In this document: in pieces, positions 14,014-14,150 of the stretch | How the letters are laid out: every line of letters begins with the position of its first letter | Position numbering within the stretch: the stretch's first letter is position 1 | Source: Acidobacteriota bacterium | GTDB taxonomy: Bacteria > Acidobacteriota > Terriglobia > UBA7540 | Reading direction: 5' to 3' | DNA: 14,150 bases | Assembly: GCA_021784615.1 (NCBI GenBank) | Contig: JAJYHU010000421.1 | Span: 1-14,150, forward strand | Position numbers and translations under genes: made by a program | The notes under the pieces: model-generated | Databases searched by the model: none | Seen by the model: only the letters and a program-made list of their open reading frames with translations | Told to the model about the DNA's origin: nothing

Positions 14014-14150
14014 ATAGCTCCGCCCTGTGACTTACAGATCCCCCAATTCCGTAAGCCTTTCTCCTTGGCTTTGGCATTGAACCAGCGGAAAAATAGCGAC
14101 GCTTGTGGCCCGCTAGTTAACCCACCGGTCGTTTCCGCTGGTTCTGATCA
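14014..14150 (-). promoter_or_regulatory. Structured 5' leader of the polysaccharide operon
   Basis: This is at least 137 bp of leader before the NusG-like gene, cut by the window edge. It holds the long inverted repeat listed separately and a smaller hairpin (AAGCC at 14062-14066 with GGCTT at 14048-14052 on the minus strand, loop containing AAGGAG). I see no convincing -35/-10 pair, no sigma-54 type -24/-12 site, and no exact ops element as in RfaH-controlled operons. The promoter is probably further upstream, outside the window. Confidence 0.45.
14079..14144. repeat. 13-bp perfect inverted repeat in the operon leader
   Basis: GAACCAGCGGAAA (14079-14091) and TTTCCGCTGGTTC (14132-14144) are exact complements, separated by 40 bp. 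Inside, CGAC (14097-14100) and GTCG (14128-14131) extend the stem past a 5-base bulge, and GTGG (14105-14108) can pair with CCAC (14122-14125). The result is a long imperfect hairpin 66 bp upstream of the antiterminator ATG. No U-run follows on the minus strand, so it is not an intrinsic terminator. Confidence 0.75.

Noticed and set aside
13909..14077. Possible small leader ORF from ATG 14077 into the NusG-like gene
   Set aside because: It has no ribosome binding site, lies in another frame from the NusG-like gene, and shows no attenuation-type codon run.
14092..14131. Invertible promoter like those of Bacteroides capsule loci
   Set aside because: The segment between the arms is only 40 bp, no promoter is visible in it, and no invertase gene lies in the window. 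A hairpin is the simpler reading.
1..14150. CRISPR array, tRNA or rRNA genes, transposase genes
   Set aside because: I saw no regularly spaced repeats, no cloverleaf or rRNA-like sequence, and no transposase motif in any frame.

Overview
The window is most of an exopolysaccharide or capsule biosynthesis locus of the Wzx/Wzy type. Every gene I can support lies on the minus strand, so transcription runs from about 14150 down to 1. The sequence is GC-rich, apart from one AT-rich intergenic island near 3030-3110. GC content, a lone NusG-family gene heading the locus, a TPR gene fused in layout to an O-antigen-ligase gene, and intergenic repeats with the core GAGGAATCTGCTTT together suggest an environmental Acidobacteriota-like bacterium. 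This is an inference from style and has not been checked by database comparison.

Layout in transcription order: (1) a leader (14014-14150) with a perfect 13-bp inverted repeat; (2) a NusG/UpxY/RfaH-like antiterminator (13420-14013); (3) a Wza-type outer-membrane export protein (12335-13429); (4) a Wzc-type chain-length regulator fused to a BY tyrosine kinase (10053-12320); (5) a membrane-anchored TPR protein with a C-terminal carbohydrate-binding-like domain (8621-9973); (6) a Wzy/WaaL-type O-antigen ligase/polymerase (7242-8624); (7) a geranylgeranyl-reductase-family FAD enzyme (6094-7245); (8) an intergenic stretch with a repeat and a 22-bp palindrome; (9) a minimal phosphoglycosyl transferase (5204-5887) and a WecG/TagA-type glycosyltransferase (4321-5178); (10) a second, inverted copy of the repeat; (11) an NAD-dependent sugar epimerase (3134-4198); (12) an AT-rich, structured intergenic region; (13) a Wzx-type flippase (1372-2919), an FkbM-family methyltransferase (467-1405) and a GT2 glycosyltransferase cut by the left edge (1-434).

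How they would work together: the phosphoglycosyl transferase loads the first sugar phosphate on a polyprenyl carrier, the GT26 and GT2 enzymes extend it, the epimerase supplies a nucleotide sugar, and the FkbM enzyme may methylate the unit. Wzx then flips it, Wzy polymerises it (perhaps with the TPR protein), Wzc sets chain length, and Wza exports it. The NusG-like protein probably lets RNA polymerase read through the long operon. The least expected member is the isoprenoid-reductase-like flavoprotein, whose GTG start overlaps the wzy stop by 4 bp. A role on the polyprenyl carrier is a testable idea.

Several starts differ from the longest open frame. The FkbM gene starts at a GTG with a strong ribosome binding site (1405), the reductase at a GTG in a GTGA overlap (7245), the epimerase at ATG 4198 rather than inside the repeat, and the GT26 at ATG 5178.
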